Shown: piece by piece, positions 24,952-34,324 of the stretch | Numbering within the stretch: the stretch's first letter is position 1 | How the letters are laid out: each line of letters opens with the position of its first letter | NCBI GenBank assembly: GCA_964612925.1 | Contig: CAZTFU010000008.1 | Span: forward strand, 1 to 64,000 | DNA length: 64,000 nt | Direction: 5' to 3' | DNA from: Phil1 sp964612925 | Lineage (GTDB): Bacteria > Bacillota > Clostridia > Christensenellales > CAG-138 | Made by a program: the position numbers and the translations under genes | The notes under the pieces: model-generated | What the model saw: the letters and a program-made list of their open reading frames with translations, nothing else | What the model was told of the DNA's origin: nothing | Databases searched by the model: none

Positions 24952-26767
24952 GGTCATTACCTCCCTCGCGATAGTATTTGCTCTGGACGTTGAACAGATT
25001 GCAATAGCTGCCGCCCAACGCCATCAGCGCATCATGCGTTCCTTCTTCCGCAATGCGCCCGTCGGCAAGAAAAATAATGCGATCGCAAAAGCGGGTGGAT
25101 GCCAATCTGTGAGAGATATATATGGAAGTACGACCCGCAGTCATTGTGCTGTATTTTTGGTAAATGTCATTTTCCGCAATGGGGTCAAGGGCCGCCGTAG
25201 GCTCATCCAATAGCAGAATGGGTGCATCCTTATACAGTGCCCTTGCCAGCATCAGCCGCTGAAGCTGACCGCCTGACAGTTCAACACCATTATCGCTGAT
25301 GGTTCGGCCCAGCATAGTGTCAAGTCCCTGCGGTAGCTTGGAAATCGCCTCCGTCAGCCCTGCCTGCTCCACGCAGAAGCGAAGCCGTTCCTCATCAATA
25401 TTTGTAGTGGACTGAGCCACGTTTTGAGCAATGGTAGCCTGCAATCTGGAGAAATCCTGAAAAACGGCGGTGAACAGAGTGTAATAATCCCTGCGGTTAA
25501 ACTGCCTTATGTCCTGCCCGTTAAGTAGCACGCGACCTTGTGTCGGGTCAAGCAAACCGCTGAGCAATTTAATCAGTGTAGTTTTTCCAGCACCGTTAAG
25601 TCCCACTATGGCCAGCTTTTCTCCCGGATGTACGGTAAGGTTCATGTGAGATATGGTATCGTTCTCCGCTCCCGGGTAGCGGAAAGATACATCCTCCAGT
25701 TTCAGCTCATACCTATCAAAATCCGTCTTATTGACCGATTTTCCGTTTTCAAACTTGAAGGGCTCAGGCCACTCGAAATATTCCCGAAATTCACAGATTT
25801 GTTGACTGCTTTTATACAGGTCGGCGGTGCTGTTCAGAATCATTGCAATCCATGAAGTAAAGCCTGTTACTGTGGAAAAATACAGCAGAAATTGCGATGC
25901 CGTCAATTGTCCGTCAATGGCCATGCGAATCAAAAAAATATAGGCGACAGCGTTCCTTGCAACGGTCATTACCACATCCGCAAGCTTTGCCGCCAGGTAC
26001 CGCCTATCCCTGCGGGCACAGAAACCGCGCCATACCGCTACAATACCGTTATATATATCATTAAGCCATGCCCGCATACCGAACAGTCGAATATCTTTGG
26101 GCATTTCGTTTTTCATGGCCAGATTGATGACATAATTTCGGCGCAGGCGAATCTCGACAGATTCCTCACGATGACGATATTCCCATTCGGCGGCCAGCTT
26201 CCCTGCTACATAACCCACCACGGTAGTAACTATTACCGTTATCACAAGTAAAGCATTCAGTTCTTGCATAATCAGCAGATACAGCGCAAAGCCGATTACC
26301 GCCGACAATAATGTCATCAGTTGCGGAAACACGCTGTAGATGCTGAAATGGGGATTGCCCGAGGTAGCCATCATTGCATCATTCTGTTTCCCGCGAAATT
26401 TGGGGTCTAACTGGTTTGGGTAGGCCGTCATACAGCCGTGGCGAAGGATAGCAACGCTCAGAGCATCTTGCAAACGCATATGGCCGATGTGTTTAATGCT
26501 TTCCATGTATGTTTTCAGGCATTGTGTTATAATCAGTGCCAACGTAAAAAAGCAAATGGTGCCAAGTAGTTCCATCAACGGAACAGCCTGTTCTACTTTA
26601 TCCAATATTACCGGCGCAATATATAGTTGCACCAAATTAGTGACGATTCCCAATGCCGCGGATGCGGCGGGCAATACCAACAGGAGCTTTGAATGCTTCC
26701 ATGCAAGACGAATGGCGTAGGCCGCATTCTGCGCAATAGTATATTTTGGTTTTTCTTTGAATTTCAT
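24941..26767 (-). CDS. ABC exporter subunit A (fused membrane and ATPase domains)
   Basis: 608 residues. Membrane helices span about residues 20-320. ATPase motifs are Walker A GLNGAGKTTLIK, signature LSGGQLQRLMLARALY and Walker B ILLLDEPTAALDP. It is similar in layout to the overlapping downstream gene, and together they resemble a duplicated exporter pair. A GGAGG site precedes the ATG at 26767. A strong terminator separates it from the sensor kinase gene, so it is either read through or has its own promoter. Confidence 0.9.
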   Translation of the reverse strand: MKFKEKPKYTIAQNAAYAIRLAWKHSKLLLVLPAASAALGIVTNLVQLYIAPVILDKVEQAVPLMELLGTICFFTLALIITQCLKTYMESIKHIGHMRLQDALSVAILRHGCMTAYPNQLDPKFRGKQNDAMMATSGNPHFSIYSVFPQLMTLLSAVIGFALYLLIMQELNALLVITVIVTTVVGYVAGKLAAEWEYRHREESVEIRLRRNYVINLAMKNEMPKDIRLFGMRAWLNDIYNGIVAVWRGFCARRDRRYLAAKLADVVMTVARNAVAYIFLIRMAIDGQLTASQFLLYFSTVTGFTSWIAMILNSTADLYKSSQQICEFREYFEWPEPFKFENGKSVNKTDFDRYELKLEDVSFRYPGAENDTISHMNLTVHPGEKLAIVGLNGAGKTTLIKLLSGLLDPTQGRVLLNGQDIRQFNRRDYYTLFTAVFQDFSRLQATIAQNVAQSTTNIDEERLRFCVEQAGLTEAISKLPQGLDTMLGRTISDNGVELSGGQLQRLMLARALYKDAPILLLDEPTAALDPIAENDIYQKYSTMTAGRTSIYISHRLASTRFCDRIIFLADGRIAEEGTHDALMALGGSYCNLFNVQSKYYREGGNDHEE

Positions 26768-26806
26768 TGTTCTACCTCCTGCGGGTATGTTACATCAAAG
26801 AAAATG

Positions 26807-26855
26807 AAAAAATGCAATTCATGCGCGAACGGTTCAAATCCGAGCGTGAATTGCA
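26807..26855 (-). terminator. terminator or attenuator between the GHKL kinase and the ABC exporter
   Basis: TGCAATTC (26813-26820) pairs with GAATTGCA (26848-26855), and inner bases extend the stem. On the minus strand a T6 run and further T-rich sequence follow. Confidence 0.75.
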
Positions 26856-26864
26856 CACTTGTGC

Positions 26865-27533
26865 TTATAGTGGCAGCATTAGCTCCGTAGCGAAAGTGCC
26901 CTCCTCGTTCTGGCGGTTCACATAGCCGCCATACTTATCCGCAAGGCGGTCAATCCGCATCAGTCCGAAACCGTGAGCATCCGAATCCTTTGTGGAAATA
27001 TAGGTTGAGCCGACCCTTTTTACCTCTCCGCCAACGGAATTGGTCACGCAAATGTAAAGCTGTTTTTTCAAAATGCCAATGTAAACCCGAATAAAGCGTT
27101 CCTCATTTTCGCTCTGCCTTAGGCATGCTTCCATAGCATTGTCCAGCAGATTGCCTATGATGGCACACAGATCGATTTCAGATATTCGCAGCTTAGCGGG
27201 AATGGTAGCTTTGGCATTGACGGTGATATTCTTGGACTTAATCAATGACAGTTTGCTGTTCAGAATGGCATCCACCATCACATTGCCCGTTTTCAGCACG
27301 GTATCCACGGTCGTAAGATCGTCATTGAGCATCCAAAGGTATTTTCGCAGTTCCTCGGGGTTGTCCGTCATAGCAAGCATGGCCTGAATATGATTGTGGT
27401 AATCATGCCGCCAAACGCGCATCTGTCGGTAGATGTTATCTACCTCATCGCAGTGCTTGGTGATCAGATCATTCTGATAGGCGGCAATGCGGCGGTCAAT
27501 GGCTTTACCGAAGATAATATCAAACAGTTTCAT
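26865..27533 (-). CDS. GHKL-type sensor kinase without membrane sensor region
   Basis: 222 residues from the ATG at 27533, which overlaps the response-regulator stop by 14 bp. The phosphoacceptor segment is WRHDYHNHIQAML, the form found in AgrC-type kinases. The ATPase part shows NLLDNAMEA (N box) and GFGLMRI (G box). AgrC-type kinases normally carry six or more N-terminal membrane helices; here only about 35 residues precede the kinase core, starting MKLFDIIFGKAIDRR. It therefore looks cytosolic. It is cotranscribed with the LytTR regulator. Confidence 0.88.
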   Translation of the reverse strand: MKLFDIIFGKAIDRRIAAYQNDLITKHCDEVDNIYRQMRVWRHDYHNHIQAMLAMTDNPEELRKYLWMLNDDLTTVDTVLKTGNVMVDAILNSKLSLIKSKNITVNAKATIPAKLRISEIDLCAIIGNLLDNAMEACLRQSENEERFIRVYIGILKKQLYICVTNSVGGEVKRVGSTYISTKDSDAHGFGLMRIDRLADKYGGYVNRQNEEGTFATELMLPL

Positions 27534-28400
27534 CTTTATCACCTGCGTAATAGGAAACGAATGCCTTATGTACGGCCACCGCGGCACTCCTTGACAAGGG
27601 CAGAGCCTTGCCGCTGTCAAGAATTACCTCCGTCCTGGAAAGGCGGGCAATGTGCTTCAATCCGACAATGTAGGAACGATGACAACGGACAAATCCCTCA
27701 CCCAGTAGTTTTTCCGCTTCGGATATGGGCATTTTGATTCGAATGGTATCTTTCTCGGTTACTATGGCAACGGTATGCGAAAAGGCTTCCGCATACTGCA
27801 CATGAGAAACGGGAATGCGGAGCATCTCCCCGCCGGTCGGAAGCAGAATTACCCGCTCGGTTTTTTGCGCGGCAATGGCAGCTCTGTTCAGCACATTAAA
27901 CAGCTTATCCTGCTTTACGGGCTTCATAAGATAGTGAAGTGCGGACACTTCATAGCCCTCACCGATGTAATCCGCAAAGCCCGTGATGAAAATGATCTGA
28001 ACCGTATCGTTGTTCTTGCGGAGCTGCTTCGCCATCGTTACGCCGTCCATGGTGCCCATTTCAATGTCTAAGAGCAGAACATCGTAGTCGCTTTCCTCCG
28101 CATAGTGGAACAGGAAGCTCTCCGCGGAAGAAAAAGTGTCGGTATGCACCACATGACCGAAAGATGCCGCCCAAGCCTCTACCATANNNNNNNNNNNNNN
28201 NNNNNNNNNNNNNNNNNNNNNNNNNNNNNNNNNNNNNNNNNNNNNNNNNNNNNNNNNNNNNNNNNNNNNNNNNNNNNNNNNNNNNNAAAAGTGTCGGTAT
28301 GCACCACATGACCGAAAGATGCCGCCCAAGCCTCTACCATATTCAAAACATATTGTCTGTCTGCGTCACAATCGTCGCAGATCGCAATTTTATACTTCAT
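27520..28400 (-). CDS. LytTR family response regulator, interrupted by an assembly gap
   Basis: The receiver starts at 28400 (MKYKIAICDDCDADRQYVLN), runs into the 100-N gap, and continues beyond it with the phosphoacceptor VLLLDIEMG, then a LytTR DNA-binding domain (ISEAEKLLGEGFVRCHRSYI). The 55 bp on each side of the gap are identical. Removing the gap and one copy restores a single 241-residue frame with TDTF joined to SSAESF. The repaired length is normal for AgrA/LytR regulators. It is cotranscribed with the GHKL kinase (14-bp overlap). It probably controls the ABC exporter downstream, by inference. Confidence 0.9.
28132..28186. repeat. left copy of the 55-bp duplication flanking the N gap
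   Basis: Identical to 28287-28341 over 55 bp. It is best explained as an unmerged contig overlap. Confidence 0.9.
28187..28286. other. assembly gap (100 N)
   Basis: Exactly 100 N, the conventional length for a gap of unknown size. Identical 55-bp ends on both sides indicate that the contigs overlap and that no sequence is missing. Confidence 0.95.
28287..28341. repeat. right copy of the 55-bp duplication flanking the N gap
   Basis: Identical to 28132-28186. It lies inside the receiver domain of the LytTR regulator. Confidence 0.9.
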
Positions 28401-28493
28401 GTTCTCACCATACTTGCCCGCGCCGATAGGGGCAGGCAGTTTTATTCCGCATCGGTCACATCCGACCCGTCCATGTTCGCTTCTGTCTCTACG

Positions 28494-29876
28494 CTACAGA
28501 TTTTGAAGTTTGGACAATAAACATACCGTCTCAACATGTGCCGTTTGCGGGAACATGTCAACGGGCTGTGCGGAATCGAGCGTGTAGCCAAGTTCCCCAA
28601 GTATGCCCACGTCGCGTGCAAGCGTTGCGGGGTCGCAGGATACATATATCACCCTGCCTGCTCCGCTTGCCGCCACTGCTTCAAGCACGGCGCGGTTACA
28701 GCCCTTGCGCGGCGGGTCAAGCACGATAACATCGGCACCGTTGCCCTTGCTTATAAGTTTTGGCAAGGCTTCTGCCGCATCCGCACATATGAATTCGGCA
28801 TTGTTTACGCCGTTTAATTCGGCATTGCGTTTTGCGTTTTCCACTGCGGGTGCAACATTCTCTATACCGATAACATGCTTGGCATATTTTGACAGTATCA
28901 TTGATATCGTGCCTGCGCCGCAATATATGTCCATTGCTTCAAACGGAGCATCCTTGGGAAGAAGAGTCTCCACCTGTGCATAAAGCTTTTCCGTCTGCAC
29001 GGGGTTCACCTGAAGGAATGAGGCCGCGCTTATTTCAAACTTAAAGCCGCACAACTCTTCCGTAAGGGTATCATCACCCCAAAGGGTTTCATATTCGCTG
29101 CCAAGTATAACGTTTGTGTTGGAATCGTTACGGTTGAGGATTATGGATCTCAGCCCCGTACAGCGTTCCTTTAGCATGTCAATAAGCAGATTCAACTTTT
29201 TGGGGCGGCCCTTTGCAACTATCACGGCCATTATGTCGCCGTTTGCGGTTATCCTACCCACAACGTGGCGAAGCGTGCCGCGCCCGCTTTCTTCATCATA
29301 CGGAAGAATATCATTTTCTTCTGCCCAGCAGTGCACCGCCGCCGCCATATCATACAGGGCTTTATTCTCGATAAAACAACCGTTTATCGGCACAAGGCGG
29401 TGACTCCTTTGCGCAAAAAAGCCAAAGCACATGCGCCCGTCCACCATTGCAAACGGAAATGCCGCCTTGTTACGGTAATTATAGGGAACGTCCATGCCTA
29501 TTGTCGGCAGTACATTTGCATTTTCCACCTTGCCTATGCGTTTTAGCGCATTTGCAACGACCGAATGCTTATATTCAAGCTGTGCCTTATAATCCATGTG
29601 CAGAAGATTGCACCCGCCGCAACGCATAAATGCGGGGCAACGGGGCTCCCGCCTGAATTCGCTCGGCGTTATCACATCCGTAAGCTTACCGACGGCATAG
29701 TTCGGCGCGGCCTTTATTATGTGCGCCTTTACCCGCTCATTTGGCAGTGCAAACGGCACAAAAACCGCAAGTCCCTCATATCTGCCCACGCCCTGTCCCT
29801 CCGAGCCGAGAGAATCTATTTCAAGCTCTATATCATCGTTCCTGTTAAGCGGACCCGTTACTGCCTTTTTTGCCAT
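28494..29876 (-). CDS. rlmD: 23S rRNA (uracil-C5)-methyltransferase, RlmD/TrmA family
   Basis: 460 residues. An N-terminal TRAM domain (about residues 12-70) is followed by a 4Fe-4S cluster set, CPAFMRCGGC. The SAM domain shows DIYCGAGTISMILS and VLDPPRKGCNRAVLEA, with the catalytic Cys in YVSCDPATLARDV. The enzyme methylates uracil in 23S rRNA; in Firmicutes one enzyme may serve two sites (RlmCD), so the exact position is uncertain. It is the last gene of the murB-rapZ-whiA-dnaE-pfkA run, 23 bp after pfkA. Confidence 0.93.
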   Translation of the reverse strand: MAKKAVTGPLNRNDDIELEIDSLGSEGQGVGRYEGLAVFVPFALPNERVKAHIIKAAPNYAVGKLTDVITPSEFRREPRCPAFMRCGGCNLLHMDYKAQLEYKHSVVANALKRIGKVENANVLPTIGMDVPYNYRNKAAFPFAMVDGRMCFGFFAQRSHRLVPINGCFIENKALYDMAAAVHCWAEENDILPYDEESGRGTLRHVVGRITANGDIMAVIVAKGRPKKLNLLIDMLKERCTGLRSIILNRNDSNTNVILGSEYETLWGDDTLTEELCGFKFEISAASFLQVNPVQTEKLYAQVETLLPKDAPFEAMDIYCGAGTISMILSKYAKHVIGIENVAPAVENAKRNAELNGVNNAEFICADAAEALPKLISKGNGADVIVLDPPRKGCNRAVLEAVAASGAGRVIYVSCDPATLARDVGILGELGYTLDSAQPVDMFPQTAHVETVCLLSKLQNL

Positions 29877-29899
29877 TCTGCATTATCTCCCCATTCAGA

Positions 29900-30868
29900 T
29901 TAAAACCGCGCAAGCACGGAATTGAAGCGGAACAGCTTATCGTCAAAGCTATCCTGCATATTAACGGCCTCATCTATGCTTACGTCTATTATTTGATTGT
30001 TCCTTATTCCTACCGCACGACCGCCTATATCCTGTGCAAGTAATTCAACGGCGCGCTGGCCGAGCCTTGCCGCAAGAATCCTATCAAATGCAGTGGGATT
30101 GCCGCCGCGTTGAATATACCCCGGCACTATGGCCTTTGCTTCAACATCGGTATGTTCCGTTACAAAGCGGGCAAAATCCTCCGCATGGCCTGCACCTTCC
30201 GCAATTATGACTATGCTTGTAAGCTGCCCGCGCAGTTTGTTCTTCGCAAGCTGTTTTGCACAATCGTCCCAATTTACGGGTTCTTCCGGAACTATTATAA
30301 GATCTGCGCCGCCCGCAATGCCGCTCCACAGTGCGATATCGCCGCAATTGCGTCCCATCACCTCAACAACGCCGACCCTGTCGTGCGCACGCATGGTGTC
30401 ACGAATCTTGTATATTTCATCGGTTATGGTGTTTACCGCAGTGGTAAAGCCAATTGTGTAGTCGGTATACCCCATATCATTGTCAATGGTTCCGGGCAGA
30501 CCTATTGTGAGTATTCCGTTTTCATAGAGTTTCTTTGCACCGCGGTAACTGCCGTCTCCGCCTATTATTATAAGACCGTCTATATCATATGCATGCAGCA
30601 TGTTCATGGCCTTTTCAAAGCCGCTTTCTTGCATAAACTCTTCGCTTCTTGCAGTCCTCAGAACCGTGCCGCCCTTATGCATAACGTTTGCAACGTCAGC
30701 ATGTGTAAGCTGACGTATTCTGCCCTCTATAAGCCCTTTATAGCCGTGGAATATGCCCATAACATCCATTCCGCGGTAGTCTGCTTCCTTAAAAACAGCG
30801 CGTATTGCCGAATTCATGCCCGGCGTATCACCGCCGCTTGTCAGCACGCCTATCTTTTTCATACTCAT
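29900..30868 (-). CDS. pfkA: ATP-dependent 6-phosphofructokinase
   Basis: 322 residues. The sequence shows GVLTSGGDTPGMNSAIRA (ATP site), GGDGSYRGA, catalytic GTIDNDM and the substrate segment VEVMGRNCGDIAL. It converts fructose 6-phosphate to fructose 1,6-bisphosphate in glycolysis. The glycine in GGDGS fits an ATP-dependent, not a PPi-dependent, enzyme. The start is the ATG at 30868, directly after the dnaE stop with GGGAG upstream; an ATG two codons later is equally possible. A dnaE-pfkA order is common in Clostridia. Confidence 0.96.
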   Translation of the reverse strand: MSMKKIGVLTSGGDTPGMNSAIRAVFKEADYRGMDVMGIFHGYKGLIEGRIRQLTHADVANVMHKGGTVLRTARSEEFMQESGFEKAMNMLHAYDIDGLIIIGGDGSYRGAKKLYENGILTIGLPGTIDNDMGYTDYTIGFTTAVNTITDEIYKIRDTMRAHDRVGVVEVMGRNCGDIALWSGIAGGADLIIVPEEPVNWDDCAKQLAKNKLRGQLTSIVIIAEGAGHAEDFARFVTEHTDVEAKAIVPGYIQRGGNPTAFDRILAARLGQRAVELLAQDIGGRAVGIRNNQIIDVSIDEAVNMQDSFDDKLFRFNSVLARF

Positions 30869-33800
30869 CTATTCTCCCTTTTTCATCTTCACGTTATCCT
30901 GCCCAAGCAGTTCATAAAGCACATCAAGCACCGCATCGGACGGATTCACAAACATTTCCTTTGGCGCAAGCTGTGTGCGTTTCGTGTTGGGGTCATGCAG
31001 TATTACGGGCACATTCCCCGGAAAGCGTTTAAGCACCGTCATCAGCCTGTCCATTATTTGTGTGTTTTGTGTGTCAAGCCTGAGATATATCTTTTCCGAT
31101 GCACTGCGCTTCATAAGTGGCTGCACATCGTCTATCAATACCATGTTGTCCTGCTCATCGCGCACATTCAATCGCCCCGATATTATGACCTTTGCATCGT
31201 CATTAAGCAATGACGCATACTTTGCAAAAACCGACGGAAATGCCATACACTCTATCGTTCCCGTTGTATCCTCAAGCGTACAGTAGGCCATCATGCCGTT
31301 GCCCGAACGGGTAAGCTTTCTTTGAACGTGGGTGATTATTCCGCCGAGCTTCACCTTGTCACCCTCCTGCGGGCCCGTAGGTGCGGAATTTTCCGCCGCA
31401 TTTGCGGTAAGGGCCGCCGCCGTATTCGGCAGTTGAGAGAGTATATCCGCATAATCGTTCAGCGGGTGGCCGCTTAAATATATTCCGAGCGTTTCATGCT
31501 CCATGTCAAGCAGCTGTGCATCGGGGTATTCCTCAATGTCTGGCAGCTTAACAAAGCTTTTGCGTATGCTTTCTCCGCCGCCTATATCAAATAAGCTCAT
31601 CTGTCCCGAGGCGCTCTGTTTCCTTTCGCCCGCGGCGATGGTAAGTACCTTTTCGTAAACGGCCATAAGCTGTGAACGCTTGGCACCCGTTCCGTCAAAG
31701 CAACCGACCTTTATCATGGCTTCAACCATGCGTTTGTTTATATCACCCGCACGGTTTGCAAAATCGGTAAAATCATCAAATTCGCCGTTCCTGTCGCGTT
31801 CGCGTATTATGTCGCGCATTGCCCCTTCGCCCACGTTGCGTATACCCGCAAGGCCAAAGCGTATTTTCCCGTCCTCAACGCTGAATTTTTCGCGACTTTT
31901 GTTTATATCGGGCGGCAATACGGTAATTCCCATCTTACGCGCAGTGCTTATATACCCCGCAAGCTGATCTACGCTGCTTATAAAGCTGTTAAGCATGGCG
32001 GTCATAAACTCTACGGGATAATATGCTTTAAGATAGCCCGTTCTGTATGCAAGCACGGCATAGCACGCCGCATGGGGCTTATTAAACGCATATGACGCAA
32101 AATCCGCCATGGCATCGAATATCTTATTTGCTGTGTCAGCATCAATGCCGTTCCTTACGGCACCCGGTACGGTAACAACGCCGTTTTCCTCTATGCCGTA
32201 AACAAAGTTATGCCTTTCCTTCTGCATAACATCGTGCTTCTTTTTTGCCATTGCGCGACGGACAAGGTCGCTCCTGCCCATTGAATAGCCCGCAACGTCG
32301 CGCACAATGCGCATTACCTGTTCCTGATACACCATACAGCCGTATGTTGCATTAAGCGCGGGGCGCAGCTTTTCATGCAGATACGTTACCTTGTCCGGGT
32401 TATTTTTGCCCACAAGGTATTTCGGTATTTGATCCATCGGGCCCGGACGGAAAAGCGATATCCCCGCTATAAGATCTTCAAGGCAGCCCGGTCTTAATTG
32501 AAGCATAAACTGCTTCATACCCGCCGATTCAAGTTGGAACACCCCGTCCGTATCGGCTGCCGATATCATTTCATATACACGCTTATCGGTATAATCCTTC
32601 AGCTCCTTGTCGGGCACGCGCTTTCCCTCTTCGCGTATAAAGTCAAGCGTATCCCGTATTACGGTAAGCGTTCTCAGCCCAAGGAAATCCATTTTCAGCA
32701 GTCCGAGTTCCTCGATTATTTCTTTATAAAACTGGGTCGTGACTATATCACCGTTGCGTTGCAGGGGTACAAGCTCACTTATCGGCTCCGCACTTATAAC
32801 AACTCCCGCCGCATGGGTACCCGCATTGCGCGGTAAACCTTCAAGCTTTAAGGAAAGGTTAATAAGCTTTGTAACGGTCGGGTCGTTATCATAAAGTTCC
32901 TTCAGCTCCGCAGAAACCTCAAGTGCCTTTGAAAGCGTCATGTCAACGGTGCGCGGAATAAGCTTGGTTATTCTGTTCACGTCCTGTAGCGGCACTCTCA
33001 ACGCTCGTCCGACGTCCTTCACTACCGCCCTTGCCGCAAGGGTTGAAAACGTGATTATTTGGGATACGTTGTCCTTACCGTATTTATCGACAACATAATC
33101 AATTACCTCCTGTCGCCTTTCAACGCAGAAGTCAATATCAAAGTCGGGCATGGATACACGCTCCGGATTAAGAAAACGTTCAAACGGCAAATCGTAAAGC
33201 AGCGGGTCTACGTCCGTTATGTCAAGTGCATACGCCACAAGGCTGGCCGCGCCGCTTCCTCTGCCCGGGCCCACGGCTATTCCGTTCTTATGAGCAAACG
33301 CCACAAAGTCATACACTATAAGGAAATAATCCGTAAAATCCATATTGCGGATTATTTCAAGTTCCATGTTAAGCCTTTCGTATGCGGCATCATCCGCATT
33401 TGGCATTTTAACCTTCAGCCCGTCCTCGGAAAGCTGTTTCAAGTATTCAAAATTGTCCATACCGTCGGGCGCGGTAAAGCCCGGCAAATGCCTTTCGCCA
33501 AAGGTTATGGTAACGTTGCATTTTTCGGCAACCTCTGCCGTGTTTTCAATCGCATATTCGTAGCCCTTCAGCGCCAAGCGCATTTCCTCTTCACTTTTAA
33601 GGTAAAACTCGTCCGTTTCCATGCGCATGCGGTTTTCTTCGTCAACAAATTTGGCTGTTTGTATGCACAAAAGCAGGTCCTGCGCCTCGGCGTCGGCCTT
33701 ATCGACATAATGTATATCGTTTGTTGCAACGGCCTTTATGTCAAGCTGTCTTGCAAGTTCAGCAAGCCTCGGCAAAACCTCAAGCTGTTCGCTCAGGCCG

Positions 33801-34324
33801 TGATTTTGCAATTCAATATAAAAGTCATCCTTAAAAACGCCCTTCAAGCGCAGTGCAAGTGCGCGCGCTTCATCATATCTGCCGTGCAGCAGTGCCTGCG
33901 GTATGCTGCCCGCAAGGCAGGCAGACAAGCATATAAGTCCTTCGCTGTATTTTTCAAGTATGTCGTAATCTATTCTCGGCTTATAATAAAACCCGTCAAC
34001 AAACGCTATCGAGCTCAGCTTTACAAGGTTTTTGTACCCCGTTTGGTTCTTTGCAAGCAAAATAAGGTGGTTGTATTCTCTTACGCCTTCCCTATCGTAT
34101 AGCGAAGCAGGCGCAACATAGGCCTCCATTCCGATTATAGGCTTTATGCCCTGCTTTACGCATTCCTTGTAGAAGTCTATCACGCCGTACATAACGCCGT
34201 GGTCGGTTATGGCAATGGAGTCCATTTTAAGCTCCTTTGCACGCGATACAAGCGCGGGTATTTTTGCCGCACCGTCAAGTAAACTGTATACCGTATGCAC
34301 ATGTAAATGCGTAAAACCGCTCAT
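30869..34324 (-). CDS. dnaE: DNA polymerase III alpha subunit (DnaE)
   Basis: 1151 residues. The N-terminal PHP domain (HLHVHTVYSLLDGAAKIPAL) is followed by the polymerase core with its catalytic aspartates in PDFDIDFCVERRQEVIDYV. The helix-hairpin-helix (IRNVGEGAMRDI) and an OB-fold near the C-terminus (VKLGGIITHVQRKLTRSG) complete the DnaE1-type architecture. No proofreading exonuclease is inserted, so PolC presumably exists elsewhere. It acts in replication in the cytosol. Its start overlaps the whiA stop by 4 bp. Confidence 0.97.
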   Translation of the reverse strand: MSGFTHLHVHTVYSLLDGAAKIPALVSRAKELKMDSIAITDHGVMYGVIDFYKECVKQGIKPIIGMEAYVAPASLYDREGVREYNHLILLAKNQTGYKNLVKLSSIAFVDGFYYKPRIDYDILEKYSEGLICLSACLAGSIPQALLHGRYDEARALALRLKGVFKDDFYIELQNHGLSEQLEVLPRLAELARQLDIKAVATNDIHYVDKADAEAQDLLLCIQTAKFVDEENRMRMETDEFYLKSEEEMRLALKGYEYAIENTAEVAEKCNVTITFGERHLPGFTAPDGMDNFEYLKQLSEDGLKVKMPNADDAAYERLNMELEIIRNMDFTDYFLIVYDFVAFAHKNGIAVGPGRGSGAASLVAYALDITDVDPLLYDLPFERFLNPERVSMPDFDIDFCVERRQEVIDYVVDKYGKDNVSQIITFSTLAARAVVKDVGRALRVPLQDVNRITKLIPRTVDMTLSKALEVSAELKELYDNDPTVTKLINLSLKLEGLPRNAGTHAAGVVISAEPISELVPLQRNGDIVTTQFYKEIIEELGLLKMDFLGLRTLTVIRDTLDFIREEGKRVPDKELKDYTDKRVYEMISAADTDGVFQLESAGMKQFMLQLRPGCLEDLIAGISLFRPGPMDQIPKYLVGKNNPDKVTYLHEKLRPALNATYGCMVYQEQVMRIVRDVAGYSMGRSDLVRRAMAKKKHDVMQKERHNFVYGIEENGVVTVPGAVRNGIDADTANKIFDAMADFASYAFNKPHAACYAVLAYRTGYLKAYYPVEFMTAMLNSFISSVDQLAGYISTARKMGITVLPPDINKSREKFSVEDGKIRFGLAGIRNVGEGAMRDIIRERDRNGEFDDFTDFANRAGDINKRMVEAMIKVGCFDGTGAKRSQLMAVYEKVLTIAAGERKQSASGQMSLFDIGGGESIRKSFVKLPDIEEYPDAQLLDMEHETLGIYLSGHPLNDYADILSQLPNTAAALTANAAENSAPTGPQEGDKVKLGGIITHVQRKLTRSGNGMMAYCTLEDTTGTIECMAFPSVFAKYASLLNDDAKVIISGRLNVRDEQDNMVLIDDVQPLMKRSASEKIYLRLDTQNTQIMDRLMTVLKRFPGNVPVILHDPNTKRTQLAPKEMFVNPSDAVLDVLYELLGQDNVKMKKGE

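Noticed and set aside
28061..28520. Several open frames across the N run on both strands
   Set aside because: They are read through unknown bases and are artefacts of the gap. The only supported frame is the LytTR regulator on the minus strand.
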